Below, piece by piece: positions 44,401-57,752 of a stretch of DNA of 64,000 nt; positions within the stretch are counted from its first letter, which is position 1; each line of letters begins with the position of its first letter. A program made the translations under genes and the position numbers. A model generated the notes under the pieces. That model had not been told where the DNA came from. It saw nothing but the letters and a program-made list of their open reading frames with translations, and did no database searches. Location: NCBI GenBank assembly GCA_940671915.1, contig CALNVZ010002100.1, positions 20,234,062 to 20,298,061 on the forward strand, written 5' to 3'. The stretch is from Paracentrotus lividus. Its lineage: Eukaryota; Echinodermata; Echinoidea; Camarodonta; Echinidae.

Positions 44401-47400
44401 ATGGGAGAGGTGGAATACTTGCAACCACTGATAGCAAGATTATGAAATATTTCCTCAATATCAGGAATTGTCAGAGAGATTAACTACATACAGACTGGAT
44501 AGATATTATATTACAAAAGAGAAAAATGATACCATTTAGTATTTGTCCCCAGATGGTTGAAAAACTAGGCCTACCTGGTTTCTGGAGAAGAAATACTTAA
44601 AAAATGGACTTGACCATAACAATTCCTCAGCCTTTTCCATGACATAAAGTTTAACTTCCTAAACAATTCAAGCTTTGTTTAAACTATTGTGATCAGTTCA
44701 CAAAATCAGAACTAAAATTGCATTTAAACAAAATCTATGGCCTACCATATCAAAATATAGAATCACTTATATTTTTCTTTTTCTAAGTACATGTAGGATT
44801 TGGGTAAGAGCACCTCAAGATCTCCTGTAATCAAATAACATAACAATTTGTGCTATGTTACATGTGTTTTCTGTATAAATTGCCAATTCTGTCTGTAAAA
44901 ACATATGGAAAACCACATATATAATCTTGTAAGCAGGGATTGGCAAAAAATATGGCAATGAAAGAGTTAAATTCCTACATCCTTACTGAAAGAACTCTAC
45001 TTGCTTCGGATACCAAGAAGACAGTAAGATGTAATATCGATCTCTAAGATTTGTCCTCAAGTCGTCCGACCAACTCAGCGTGAGTCAAACACACCGCCTA
45101 GTACATCTTCACCTCTTTATCCACTTTCCAATGACTCATAGCATGGTAGATGGATAAAAACCCAATAATCTAAACAGTCCATGATGAAATAATAGGTTTA
45201 ACTACTGAAGGGAGAAATATGTTTTCATATGTCTGCCTAAGGCTTCCCATAGAGAGAAGTACTGACCAGAAACACCTCAGGCAATGTAGGTACTTTTTTT
45301 TTTATAATTGGGCATTTTGCAGTAATATTTGTTTGTATTCTTACAGACAATGGGAGTCGGTTACATGAGTAATATGCTTTTCTCATATTATAACCAAATA
45401 TGCTACAAATCATTTTCACATAACATAAATTAATTCATTAGGCCTATAGGCCTCCAAAAAAAAAATCAACAATAATTTTATTACGTCTCTTCCGCATCCT
45501 ATTGCCAATAGGCCTAGACTACAATTATGTATTAATTTGAAATAGCCTTTTTGTACAAGGAATTTGCCCCCCCCCCTCCCCCGCCTTCTTGCTGATTTTC
45601 AAATATTCATAAAAATAGATTTTAAAATACAAAGCAGATAAATTGATGTAACAAATAATTCAAGTCAGTATGAGATATTTATCATATTTCTATATTTTCC
45701 ACAAATAAAAACATAAATAGCCTGGTTTGGACAGGAATTAAAATCAGGCAACGCATGGTAATGTAGGCCCTAAATTATAATTTAATATTCGCATAGTAAG
45801 TGGAGGAGATCTATTCTCATGACAAACAGCTGAAGCATCCAATCTACGAGAAAATCTCAACCACCCCAAAACCTTGATTGGTAGTATACCATTTTCCACC
45901 AGTGAAACACTACAACGACCAAAGATGACATCCTTTTGTTTCATTTGCGAAGGTCGAATGTAAATGAAACCCACATGCCTGTTATTAAAGTAGATGGTAC
46001 GAACCCTCATATTTCCTCCACGCATTCGCCTAATGAGGATGGTTTTCAGTGCATAGGGGAAGGGAACGATAGGCGATACTTGGGTTCGTAACTGAACCAT
46101 GCACTATGTATGCACAACAGGCCTGTTTAAATAATGGAGGGAGTTGCGCATAATATGCCATGGGTCAGTTATGCTGAGAGTTTGCAGCTGCTAGTGGTCA
46201 TGTAAAGTGAGGTCCAAAATGGACTTTGATCGATCACATGGAATAAATTTGTCTTAAATTAAAGATCGGTTTAACAATTTTTAACAAGCACCTGTAAATA
46301 TACATGTACGTATTATTTAAGGAGAAAGACTAAAATCATTTTCCTAATTATCTTTATAACATGTTTTTATTAATAAAGTATGAATTACAAAAAAGAATAA
46401 AAAGATATTTTTAAATCTATAATTTAGTTATTTAATATCATGGAATGAGTAAAAGAGATAAAGAATAAATAATTTTCTATACTTACCAAATACTTTACAT
46501 ACTTCAAAACATTCATCACTAATGAATTCATCCTTCATTGATAAACTGCAGTCCTATAATCCCCCCCCCCTCATGACAATAGACAAATTTCAATGCTGAC
46601 ATGCCTGATTTCACTATATACACAAGTATATCATAATCTTTCTTGAATTCTATTCTATGAGACTAAACTATTGAAGGAGAATGGTTTGTTATCAATGTTA
46701 CAGGGGCACCATTAGTAATTACTGAATGCGCTTTGATGTTTAAAAGTAATTGTAAAATATTTCTATCCCTTCAGATGGAAGTTAAGAAACAGACAAAGAG
46801 AAAGGGTTTTAAGTGGTTTATCTTGTTACTAAAGGATTATGAATGCAGACTCCACGCTGTCTACCTGAATAATGCTTTTATTTCAATGAAAGCGTGACAT
46901 TAATGTGAAAATACACTCAGGATTTAGCCTTCAGTGGCTGCAGTCTGTGGAGGACTGGTGTGCGACCAATTATTGGGGGAATCCTTTCATTCCCATAATA
47001 CTTCCTTTTCCGCCAAGACAGGATTTGTCACCGATCTTTTCATGAATATGTATGTCCAGAGAAAAGCGTAACGATAAAGGAAATTATATATTGATAGCAA
47101 GTTGCTTTTGTATGCAATAATAATGTTTTGAGGAGACTGTAGCCATAACTTTTGTCCATTTTAAGAAATAAAAGTACAGCATTTGAGGTCTGGAACATAT
47201 ATGTAGGCCTCGGCCTTAAAACTATCAAATTATCATTAGGCATATATATAGTACAAAAGTATAGCAGTCTACTGTAGATGTCAACTTGCTATAATTAGAA
47301 CTGTAGTATAGATCGCTATGAATGAATTGGGAATATGTAACATGTCCAAGTAAATCTATACAGAAGTTCTATGGATGTCAACAATTGGGAGTCTACAAGC

Positions 47401-49047
47401 TATGGACTTGGGCCAAGTGCATCCCAGCATGTAAGGAGACATCCAGCTACCCCATCTGAATCTATCCATTCACAATTAAAAACAGTCTATGGTTTGTATT
47501 GGACTAGGTCCAAGTGGGACCACAGTTTGAATGGAGCCAGCCACTTGCCTGGACCAAATCCACCCATTCACTAAACACTGTTTGGGCTTGGAGGGTGAGA
47601 GAGCAATCACAACATGCCCATTCAGAGCCAGGACCTGCTCTTGTTCTCAAAAACTAATCCCTTTCACTTTCCCTTCCTTTCTCCTCACACTACCCAAAGA
47701 ACATGAATAAAAGACAAGGCTGATCAGCGGGGACAGCCAGGTATAGAGAATCAATGGATCGTAATCAATTGGGCTTTGAAGGAGCTATAGGCTATTGTTT
47801 CATTGTAGACTGGTGGGGTCGTGGAAGTGGGGGATAACAGGCATTAGAGGGGGTTGAATGAATGTAATGACCTGGTGCGTAACTCGTCGGGAATGCAGGG
47901 GGAAGAGTACTTCATCCACCCACTCTCAGACCATCAATATACATATATCTCAATTTGTATTAACAACTCAAGAAAGGCAATTTGCAAGTCTAATGTTATA
48001 TCAAGTTATCTTCTTTCATATTCTACTGTTTCTTACCCTTTATAAGTCAATTTTTTTTTTAAAGTGAAAGCTGCGTCTTCAGTCGAAATAAATTTGAATA
48101 AGCCAATGTTGTCTTATTCACTCAGTACACCCTCCCATTCCTGAGAACCTATCCATGAATTTCAACCCTTCCGTATCATCCATACTGAATCCCCTACAAG
48201 CATCTCATCTCAGTTTGTGTAATATCACAGGTGCACCATTATCTGTAATAGAATGATTGCCAAACGTCTGCATCACGTCAGCCATTTCAATATGGAATCA
48301 CTTTGATACCCCAAGACGGAGTAAGCGTTGGAATGGGAATGGTGATAACACATTGCCTACATTACATTGCGATCTAATAACATCTCTGTATACCCCCTTG
48401 TTCTAGGCAATTTCGAGACTTGTGGCAGGGTCTTACCGTAATGTCCATCGGAAACGGATGATGTTTGGCTGTTATTGCCTAGAATTGCTTATAAGAATAG
48501 ACTTTTGGTTTTCTTTACAGTTTGTGTTTACTCTGTCAGACATTTGTGAGAATACGAACAGCTACATGTATGTAAGACAGTTTATCCTAAAATCATATCA
48601 AAGAAACCTTCAGTTTGTTTCATGAATTGATTTTTTGAAATGTTAATTTGCACCAAAGTTAATACTTATAAACAGATATAATTTGAAGAAAAGTTATGTA
48701 GGCTATCATTACACAAATTAAAATGAATATGCCGAACTCACCATATACTTATCTACGTCTCCTCTGAAAGCCTCTTTGGGTATCGTATGGCTGAATGCTA
48801 CTCCCACCGTGGCTGTGGTATCAGGTATACCCCATCCCGGCGACACAGGTTTCCAGACCCCGAAGCTGGGCTCCAGAGCATCGGAGGAGTCTCCTCCGAG
48901 ATTGTCTCTGTTTTGTGGTTCATACCAATCCCTATAAAGAGCATTGATTTCCTGGCCATGTCCTGTGTGCGATACAAGTATCACTGCTAGCACGCTCAGG
49001 AGTGCTAATACTGTTAGATATGTGTGTGGTCCCGTATGCGACTCCAT
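39067..49047 (-). CDS. DAG1: Dystroglycan, two coding exons
   Basis: Dystroglycan links laminin-G-domain matrix proteins to dystrophin and the actin cytoskeleton; one precursor is cut into extracellular alpha and transmembrane beta chains. Coding exon 1 is 49047-48742 and exon 2 is 41432-39067, phase 0 (DKYM|LGEVGAQSLPSW), after acceptor TCGTTTCAG. About 890 residues (human 895). Order: signal peptide, cadherin-like domain (SWLYFCNKTNTLQGIPG), second N-terminal domain, furin site RARR at residues ~315-318, Thr/Pro mucin region, second cadherin-like domain (PYVNKGPEI onward), SEA autocleavage site G|S at about 655/656 (RRG|SVILSFTNNT; human 653/654), beta-chain TM (GVIVAFIIILAGIVVFILY), RRNRKGKL juxtamembrane, and the C-terminal PPAYVPP that binds dystrophin/utrophin WW-EF. 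The last ~650 bp contain six apparent frameshifts; 39067 is the stop recovered after correction. Confidence 0.95.
41433..48741 (-). other. DAG1 7.3 kb intron
   Basis: No exon or full gene recognised. Modest ORFs at 42868-43194 (+), 43500-43868 (+) overlapping 43607-43957 (-), and 45744-46100 (-) show no domain I know and no splice context. C runs occur at 43727-43734, 45570-45577 and 46561-46570. Confidence 0.6.
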
Positions 49048-49601
49048 CTTAACTGATATTCTCCCTTCACCTTCTCCGCCTCTCCAACAACAATAATTCC
49101 AGTTTGAGTTGTATTAATTCCTCCTCTAACACCTCTCAGAGTGATCCTACAGCAAACACTAAAAAAAAATTGTTTGCCTTCTTTCTAAAGGTAAGAAAGA
49201 AAAGCTCTGGGTTCAGCCAAGCTGCAAAACAACTTTAACAAGTCAATGCTAATCCTCTTTCACCCCTCCTCTTCTTCTTCCAATTATTTCCGTCTCCCTG
49301 TTGTCGCAAAGCGCAGAAACACAACAAAAGCTTTCCTGTTCCCGAGTACACTCAAATTGGAACAGGAGCTGGGAGAAGTTGTTGGGGGATATCTTGGGAC
49401 TATTTTCCCAGCTGTCTGAAGGCAGTATCTGTCACCTTGTTTAGGGGGTACCAATGGAGATGGATGAGGGGTAGTCCTGGGTGTGAAGTTCTTGGGAAAG
49501 GTTTCCTCAGACCTCTGCTGTCACTGGCCACCTTGGTGTCAGCGATGCATTGTCACCAATGGTCAGTTATAATCAGGCCACAGGAATGGGATGCTCTTCA
49601 C
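48742..49601 (-). CDS. DAG1: DAG1 first coding exon with 5' UTR
   Basis: The CDS part is 49047-48742 (102 codons). The signal peptide is MESHTGPHTYLTVLALLSVL plus AVILVSHTGHGQ; the mature part ends in WGIPDTTATVGVAF, the first strand of the N-terminal cadherin-like domain, and donor GTGAGT follows ATG. A strong 3' splice site (TTTTCTTTTTCAATCTCATTTCAG-type pyrimidine tract) at 49602 implies that 49601-49048 is 5' UTR and that an upstream non-coding exon exists beyond it. Confidence 0.88.
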
Positions 49602-52600
49602 CTGAAATGAGATTGAAAAAGAAAAAGAAAATTAACATAGAATTGAGCATAAGTCACAAAATGTAACATAATCCATTAATCCACATAAACTGTAAGACAA
49701 TCAATGTCAATTAGTCCATAAACTTCCATATAAAATGTTATGTAATCCATATCAATTCCCTTCTCGAAGAAAATAATTTCACAATTCAGGGAACAAGTAC
49801 CATGATATCTGAATCCAATTCCAAAGCGATGGACCGCACCAAAGATATTAATATCCGTAGAAGTGAAATGATGTCACAAGGCTCAATATTTCCAGGAATT
49901 ATTGATCGTCGTATTATGATGAACCATGACCAAATGAATCCTATTTTATCGTCAGGATATTGCTGTGTGCAATATAGGTCTCTCTCCACTGAGTCACAGT
50001 GCAGCTAATGATCAGGAACAATACAACCCAAAAGACGACTTGGAAAGCTACTGTGTCACGCTCCAGTGACCAGCCAATGTCTTTGATGCAATCAATACTC
50101 CTACATCCTCAAAGCCATGGATTCATAAATGGAGACTCCTAATCACCCCTATCAAACATGAATGTCTGGGGTCCTTTTGTTTTCTTAAACCTGTATACAA
50201 ACACTAATTACAGTCATTACTGAACCCAATGAAGTTGTTGTTTAGTCTGGTGGCTGTTGGAAGATCAATGATATAATACAGGATCTATCTATATGAGTGG
50301 CAATGTTCAATGGATATGTTTATTTTCTTCTTCAAGGTCTAGTTTTGTCAAAGCTGACTGCTATGTTGTAATATGTGAGCACTGCTTTACATCTTAAAGC
50401 ATCCCTTTAGTTCTATTTTGTCGTATTCGTTCATGTTGTATTTATTATACCCCTACGCGAGAATAAAGTTCAAAGTTCTAACAACTAACAATATATGGGC
50501 CTATTACATAAAGATGTAGTTGTAGTCACATACAATGCTCTGTGTAATATATAACAGAGATAGACCATTTTGAGAAGAAACGGATCCCAGTCTGGTGGAG
50601 GGGGCCACTGTCCAATTTGAAAAGTAGGAAGTGTGAACGAGGTATATTGTAATGTATGAATGGTAAGTGCATGGTAAGTGTGAACAAGGTCTACATTGTA
50701 ATGTCAGAATGGTCATCTACCAGCACTGCCCTGAGCCAAAATGTGAGTGAACACAAAACAGAAAGGGGGAGGGATATGAATACATCCATTGTCGCACCAA
50801 AACATTGTTCCCTTACAATGATCTCAAGGGTGTCTTTTGTCCTCAAGAATTTCTCACCTTACTCAATAGATCCTGTACAGGTATACTTTGCTACTGTAGG
50901 GTCACATGAATGAATATATGAATGAGGGAATTAGAGCCAGGATAAGTTGGTGGAATTGCCTGGTTGAAGGTCGGATTAATTAAAAACTAGCATCGATTAT
51001 GTTTACATGTAAGAACCACCAAAAACCTCTCTCCCTATTTCCGAATCTTGAATAATAGTAAAAGTTGTATTTCAATTGGGATGCCTACATAAAGCTGAAG
51101 CAAAACAAATTCAGTAAAGAAACAAAAAGAGGTTCAGCTTTTGGTATTTTACTAATGAGGAATTAATTTGCTACTTAATTTATCATTCAATCAGAATTCC
51201 ACTCACATCCATTCCTGTCCTTATCACAAAGGCCCCTGCCATTTCAAGATACCCAGGTAGATTTAATGAGTCTGTACTGTAATTAAAAGGTAAATATACC
51301 TCAGAATAGGTCAATTACATTTTTCATTGTCGGTTGGAAGACTATAAGAGGGGCACGACGGGTGAAAATATAATAAATGACCCCACCATCTTCAAGACAC
51401 ATGCAGGTAGACGCAATTACTTCACTAGGTAATTAAAATGTAAATATGCCTCAATCAGAATAGGTCAATAACATCTTCCTATATTGTCCATTAACAAGAA
51501 GATTAAAGAGGCACAATATAGGAGGGGGGGGGGGGTACTTGACCACAACAACAACGAAAATCAATATTAATTCTGATATGTTGATCGATTGGTAACCGAG
51601 TGAATCAATTGGAGCAGTGTGTGATAAATGCGTTGATTAATTGCCCGGTTGGCTTCCTGACATGGCTATTAAGACAAATGTCGGCCTAATGAGAAAATGA
51701 CTTGGGGAATATCTAGAGCATTGGTGACCTTTACACGCACTCTTCTTCTTATCCATGCAAAAATGTGAGACATACAATCTATTCCTTGTTCCACGCTAGT
51801 TAGTACCAGGTTAGGTGATCTGCCGAGACCTAGTATGAATGCTCCAGTTAGGTATATACACATTTGCTGACCTGTGAGGTGTGAAACTTTAGTCCAGGGT
51901 GGTAGTCCTCAGTGTTGTCCTCGTTCACCATGTTTCTTTTATCTTTTAGTATCAAATTATCTCATTCCTATAGGATTAATACAGGAAGCATCTGGTCCCC
52001 ATAGGCAATGTGTAAAACTTATCATCTTCCTTTTCCCTATAATATCAAAGCCATCATTGCTCTTGCTATCCACAGCCAAAGTGGTTCCACTTCTTCATAC
52101 AAATGACCTCAAAACATTAACATATTCTACAGACAGAATTATGAAAGTGGCGCTTACTCATCATAGGAATATTTTCTCTTGTTATGCCAAAACATAAACA
52201 AATTCAAAATTGAGACAGACTTATGAAACTGGCACTATCAACATTGGGATTGTTTTTCCCTGTTCAGTCAGTAACAACACTCAGAAAAACTCAACCTGGT
52301 AGTATTACTGCCATGTGTTTTATTTTCATGGCAAACACTTTTACAGCCACACAATCACACCTTGTCTTCGACTCCATTCGCCACCTCGGCTTTTCAGCTC
52401 ATCTCAGGCAGCTCCCACGCCAAACCACAATTCCTTCCATCTTCGCAATATTACACCTATCTAACAAATGACAACATGACTATTAATTGCCTCCCAATAT
52501 AGATTTCTCTCTCTCTCTCTCTCTGTCTTTTGCTTTTCCGCTTATATCCCAAATAAAAAAGCCTGCCAATAAACTACTTCAATCGTGTGACCACTGTGAT

Positions 52601-53616
52601 ATTGATTCTTGTTCTAGTGTCGTCTAAACACACAATGTGGTGGCATCGATTGTGACTTGTGTGCTATTGTGGGGGCATCCTGATATTACACATAGTGACC
52701 CCGGGAACATATAGCTCATACAATGTAAACCTAGACTGGAGTAGGACTAGAGGGAGTGCATCACAATAGAAACACATTCGTGAATCACCATCTTTCGTCT
52801 GACATGTCTGAGGAATGTTATTTACATTTAATTGATTTTCACTAAAATAACAAAACGTTTTGGGCTCATTGATTTTTGGCGTAACAAAGGGGGGCCTAAA
52901 TTGAATGGTGAATCACAAAGCAGAAACCAGCATGCCGAACCAATAATTACATGAATTGAATAAAAGAGCAAATTTGGGTCCATCTTAAGTTCATAAGACT
53001 GTTTATATCTATGTATCATACAGATTTAATAGAAAGCTAACCATAAATGGGATTTAAATCCTTGATGCATAAAATCAACCATTAATTCCTTCTCAATGCT
53101 CACTAGACCAAATGAACATATTCCATTATGAAAACTGGAAATTGAAAGAAATGAACTTGGCTTGAACTATAAACCCACAGACCTAGCCTCATGGAAATAT
53201 TCCAATCTACACTAATAGCATTGGTGCTTTTAATAAACCGATGTGGTAAATGCAATTGGATCATTTCTGTGGGGCTTCTTCCTTCCAGCTTTCTCACACA
53301 TCTAAGTATTAAAACCAATCTTCTTGATCTAGATTCTGTTATATGATTGCACATAGAAAGGGAAATATAGAGTGATGACAAGTAACGGTGGAACCTACAT
53401 TGAAACTGCAAAATGTAGAGCACAATTTATTATTTATTGCAATGTGAAATAAGGGACGACTCCTCTTTTCTTGCTACTTCTTCACAACTAAGTAGTACAT
53501 AGCGGTTCAAAACAAAAGGATTTACCATCTACTATAAAAGAAAATATGAATTTACAGAAAAGATAAACAGTTCAAACTCACTAGATTTCATGCAATTTTT
53601 GTTATACAGTGTGTCC
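49602..53616. other. DAG1 upstream DNA or first intron
   Basis: No gene recognised. A diverged direct duplication of ~150 bp lies at 51235-51530 (AATAGGTCAATWACATYTT and shared TTCAAGAYACMYRCAGGTAGA). A CT microsatellite is at 52504-52524 and a G run at 51523-51533. Confidence 0.5.
51235..51530 (+). repeat. Two-copy direct repeat, ~150 bp unit
   Basis: CAGGTAGA...GTAATTAAAAGGTAAATA with AGAATAGGTCAATTACATTT in copy 1 matches GGTAATTAAAATGTAAATAT with AGAATAGGTCAATAACATCT in copy 2. Diverged by substitutions and small gaps. Confidence 0.65.
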
Positions 53617-54031
53617 CAGATAAAAATCATACTGATAATGTCATAGATGACTGAACACTCGAGTGTTTAAAAACATTTGTCAAAAGTGATCTGTACCAAG
53701 TTGTCTGAGAAGCAGCCCTGGCTTTCTGATCATTCATTGTTTGTTTGAGGTCAACCTTCTTGAGTCCATTCATTAGGCACAAAGGATTACTTGATCTTTT
53801 GAAATGCAAGGGCTGCTTTTGCTCAAACTTGGGACAGGGCACTTTTTACACTTGTTTTTTAAAGCCCAACTGCTTAGTCATCCGTCACAACACAGGTATA
53901 AGTTTGGTATCATTGAAAAGAATATGAGTTGCTCTTTATCATGATATATATTTCAAGGTTACACAAGCTAAAATATTTTAATATGAGGCTCTCAAAGTTG
54001 GGTATACTTTTTTCTGGGACGCACTGCACTG
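53617..54031. mobile_element. Tc1/mariner-type MITE, 415 bp, TA-flanked
   Basis: The left end TA|CAGTGTGTCCCAGATAAAAA mirrors the right end TTTTTTCTGGGACGCACTGCACTG|TA. CAGTG at the termini and a TA target site are typical of Tc1/mariner derivatives. No transposase frame inside. Confidence 0.72.
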
Positions 54032-54315
54032 TACATCATGATACTTTTTCATACAAAGAATGAAATTGCTTATTCTACCATATTTTTTACATTAAATTCT
54101 CGCAGTTCACATTTGAGAGAGCTCTACAAAACAATAAATATTGATTCTGATACACCGTTGGGTGTAAATGATAAAGATGTTTTTATATGAATTCTCGTTT
54201 CTAGTCAGATGACAGATCTTGATACATGTATGACAGGGAAAAACTACATGTCTGCAACACAAGTCTATCATCAATTGTTGTTGTTGACATTAATAGCCTG
54301 CATGTGATGTAGAGA

Positions 54316-54546
54316 TCACAGTACGGCTGGTTCCTCCTTGCTGGGCCAGTCAAAGACAACAAGTTCAGTAGCCTCCCAAGAACTCCTGGTAGCCGAGTCT
54401 AGCTGAGATAAGAATTCCCGAGCATTCAGGTCCAGGCATTGCACAACGCCAAAATCGTCGTCCAGAGATTTGAATGACAGATGCTTAGACCCTGATGCCG
54501 CGCCGCGATGAGCAAACTTTTGCTCGCCACTGGCCAAGCGGCCTTT
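54316..54546 (-). CDS. Unassigned CpG-rich ORF or terminal exon
   Basis: An open frame of about 73-76 codons with protein-like composition (SKHLSFKSLDDDFGVVQ, then DLNAREFLSQLD and a FDWPSKEEPAVL end, stop TGA). It is clearly richer in CpG and GC than the surrounding DNA. Upstream, TTTCAAAG could serve as an acceptor in the same frame, so it may be a last exon. I recognise no family. It could equally be a retroelement fragment. Confidence 0.3.
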   Translation of the reverse strand, partial: KGRLASGEQKFAHRGAASGSKHLSFKSLDDDFGVVQCLDLNAREFLSQLDSATRSSWEATELVVFDWPSKEEPAVL

Positions 54547-54967
54547 GAAATGTCACGCCAGGGCAATATTGGAAGTGACAGCGAGGGTTCAATGCTAAGG
54601 CATACATTCCTATAGATGCTTGAAATATGAACTCATTTCATTTCCAGAAAGTGATGAAGATGATTTAGTGTTCCATCAGCTACTCAGGAGCAATAGAACA
54701 CCAGGATGAGGGTATTTGAAGCTCTAGGCAAATTCATATTGAACATACATGTAATCAATTCTTTTAAGTGAGTGTAACTGTGTCCAATTATTTCTGCTTG
54801 ATTAGAATTTATCAGAGGAAAAGGCAAATGAGCACCTCAACATTGTTCATGAAGGAGTGCTCATTACGTATTTCTGCTCATGGTAATTAGATTTTTCTAT
54901 TAATGAGGTTTATTACAAAATAAAGGTTAATTACGTGCAGCATATCTCCATATAGAAACCTATAAAA

Positions 54968-57238
54968 GGGCAAGTCCAAGCTATTTTGCACTAGTAACGC
55001 GTGGGACATCACAAGTATATTTAGCCCTATATCTTATATTTAGTAATCAAAGCTCATTTCTTGGGTAGTTTTTGGTAGATGTAGGTATCTTCATTACAAA
55101 ACAACAAAAATAATCAGAATTACTTGTTACGTAATCAATTTATGCTAATTAATTTCGCCAGTAACGCGTGGGACCACAAAAATCTAATTTTTTTCTTGTT
55201 TTACTTTGTTTCTGAAATATTGTGAAAATATCTTGTCACCCTGGAAATCATTGCACACTTGTTATACAGTGTATTACTGAGATTAATCAAAAGTTTCATA
55301 ACATTCATCAATTAGTTTTTTCTCAGGTCATTTTAAAAATATAGTATAGTAACGCGTGAGACATAGTACGCGTGGACTTTTTGTCAATATGATAATGTAC
55401 TGTAAATGACACTTTTACTTGAGAAAAGTTGAGTTTGGTATTTATTTAATGCAATAAGACAGATGCAGAATTGTTTGAATTCATTTCCTGGAGGGAAATG
55501 CCTTATTTATACTAAAAATAAATAAATAAATTAATATATTATCAATAAATGTACTGTACTTAAGATATAACTTTATGAAGATTATGAAAATTGTCTGATG
55601 AAATGGTTGAAAGTAGGCTTTTCAGATTACATTTATTGGTAGTCAGGACAACTAACCCCTGGACGCAATTACCCCAAATAGGTATGGGTTAGGTGTATGG
55701 TTATGGGTATTTTTTTTTTGGGCATGGGGGAGGGAGGTTGTTGGTCTCAGGGAATTGTCTAGGGGTAGTGTTCTAGAAACAATAGATTACATGTAGGCCT
55801 ATTAGTAACAATGCCCATCATAATCAATGCAAAGCTCTTTAGTCATTGGTATACTATGAAGTCAATTGATGGTATCATCACTGTGCATATCATAGTCACA
55901 TGATAATGTTATAATTTCAAACAAAAACCTTGAAATTGGACAATAGAATACTGAGTAATTGTATGTTACACACATAAAATATACTTACATTCATTCTGTT
56001 TTGTGATACATACAAAAAAAAGAAGGGATATTATAGGCCTATACCTTGTGAACAAAACTTGGTAAAAAAACAGAAAGATATGTATGTGATCCGGTCGCAC
56101 AATATAAAATGAACTTAAACTCATTGTAGTATTGTCTCTGAATGACAAATTTGAAAATGAATGAACAATAGAAGTTATTATATTAACTCAATGCTATAAG
56201 CTTCAGTCAAACTAAATACTATTCTAGAGACTATATAATAGGACCAAGGGCTATCTGTACATATCATGCAACATTAACGTATGCTTTAATGCAACCAATG
56301 ACCAAAGTTGCTTGTGAGATCTTACATGTAAATAAACCCTTTAAAAACATTATTTTCTGTCATTGCATGAAGGAAATTATATTGTGCAGCCTTCTATACC
56401 AAGAAAAACATTATTGTTTGATAATATGAGGAATTTAAAAAAAAAAAAAAAAAAAAAACTTTTTGTACACATTTTTATCACATGCGAAAATCCAGAATGG
56501 CATTGTTTTCTTTGGGGAGATTTTTTTTTCATTAATTTATAGTATATTAAGTCTAAGTGATGGCAAATGGATGCACTGATCATGTTAACTGATTTTTCAA
56601 TGTTCAAACAGGTATATAGGGGAATTTCCATTTCCATTTGGCAAAACTTAATGTACTTCCATACGTTATTACACACGTTTGTCCCCACGCGTTACTGAAA
56701 TGTCCACGCGGTTTACCAAATCTAATTAAAGATTGTTGTTAATTAGATGAATCAGACTAAACTTTTTCTTCTCATTATGAAGAACTATGTAAATTTGGTC
56801 TTTGAAGTTTCATGAAAATTTCAATAATTAATTTTTTCTCCAAATGAGAAATATGACCTAAAAAAGTAACGCGTGTGACATGTCCTATTTTGTACACATC
56901 CCTCATTTGCATATTTAATTAGTGAGAAATGGAATCATAGTTAGATAACTTGTCATTCAGACATTAGGGTCCCACTGAATATGGGATAGAAATGTGTAAC
57001 TTAAAGATATCTTTTATAAAAGCCAAAAATTTAATGTCCCACGCGTTACTCAAATTTTTAATTTATGCAAATGTATTCATTTATTATTGGTCATTCATGA
57101 GCACATTTTTTTTCTCGTTATAAAATTCATGTACTTTAACATCTAGGCTTTCATATGACACCAAGTTTGTCTTTTTTTGACCATTTTGAAATTTCACTCA
57201 TGAGTGATCAAATAGCTTGGACTTGCCCAAAACTTTTA
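54968..57238. mobile_element. 2.27 kb element with GGGCAAGTCCAAGCTATTT TIRs and seven ACGCGT motifs
   Basis: GGGCAAGTCCAAGCTATTT at 54968 is mirrored by AAATAGCTTGGACTTGCCC ending at 57238. Inside, GTAACGCGTGGGACA-type motifs occur at 54997, 55164, 55352 and 55368 on the left and 56687, 56869 and 57041 on the right, plus a degenerate one near 56706. The middle (55400-56640) has only short ORFs. No transposase is encoded, so the element is non-autonomous. Superfamily not assigned. Confidence 0.8.
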
Positions 57239-57708
57239 CCTGGTTGCATGCTGCCATCAAGCCATTTATGTAAAAATAGACACTGAAATAACAGCTTCCA
57301 GGTATAGGAATAAACTACATACAAACTTGTGTTGAATCAATGATTAAGACGCTAAACCACTTTGTAGAAATGATGTACCTTTTTCTGAGAATAAGAAGTT
57401 TCTACCGTTATAACACCTATACACCAGAAATCAAATTCTTGTAACCAAAAACAAGCTACCCATTTATTCAAGTACGCCCAATGCCTACAAAATGTAGGCC
57501 CTATACATGTACATGTACGGTCCAAGGTACTATTATTGAGTTGTGGGCATTCAGGTCTTGACTAAAGTAGGGTTGTGATACAGGGGCCCACGAATTAGAA
57601 ATATGGACACCACCAGAATTTAGACAACAATCAACATAAGACCCACAACCCTAAGAAATATGATCTAGACCAATTTTCGAGGGGCACGCAAACGATTTGT
57701 GAAGGATA

Positions 57709-57752
<44 letters not shown>

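Noticed and set aside
45744..46100. 118-codon minus ORF in the DAG1 intron
   Set aside because: Protein-like in parts but no family recognised, no splice sites in phase with DAG1, and no conservation evidence available.
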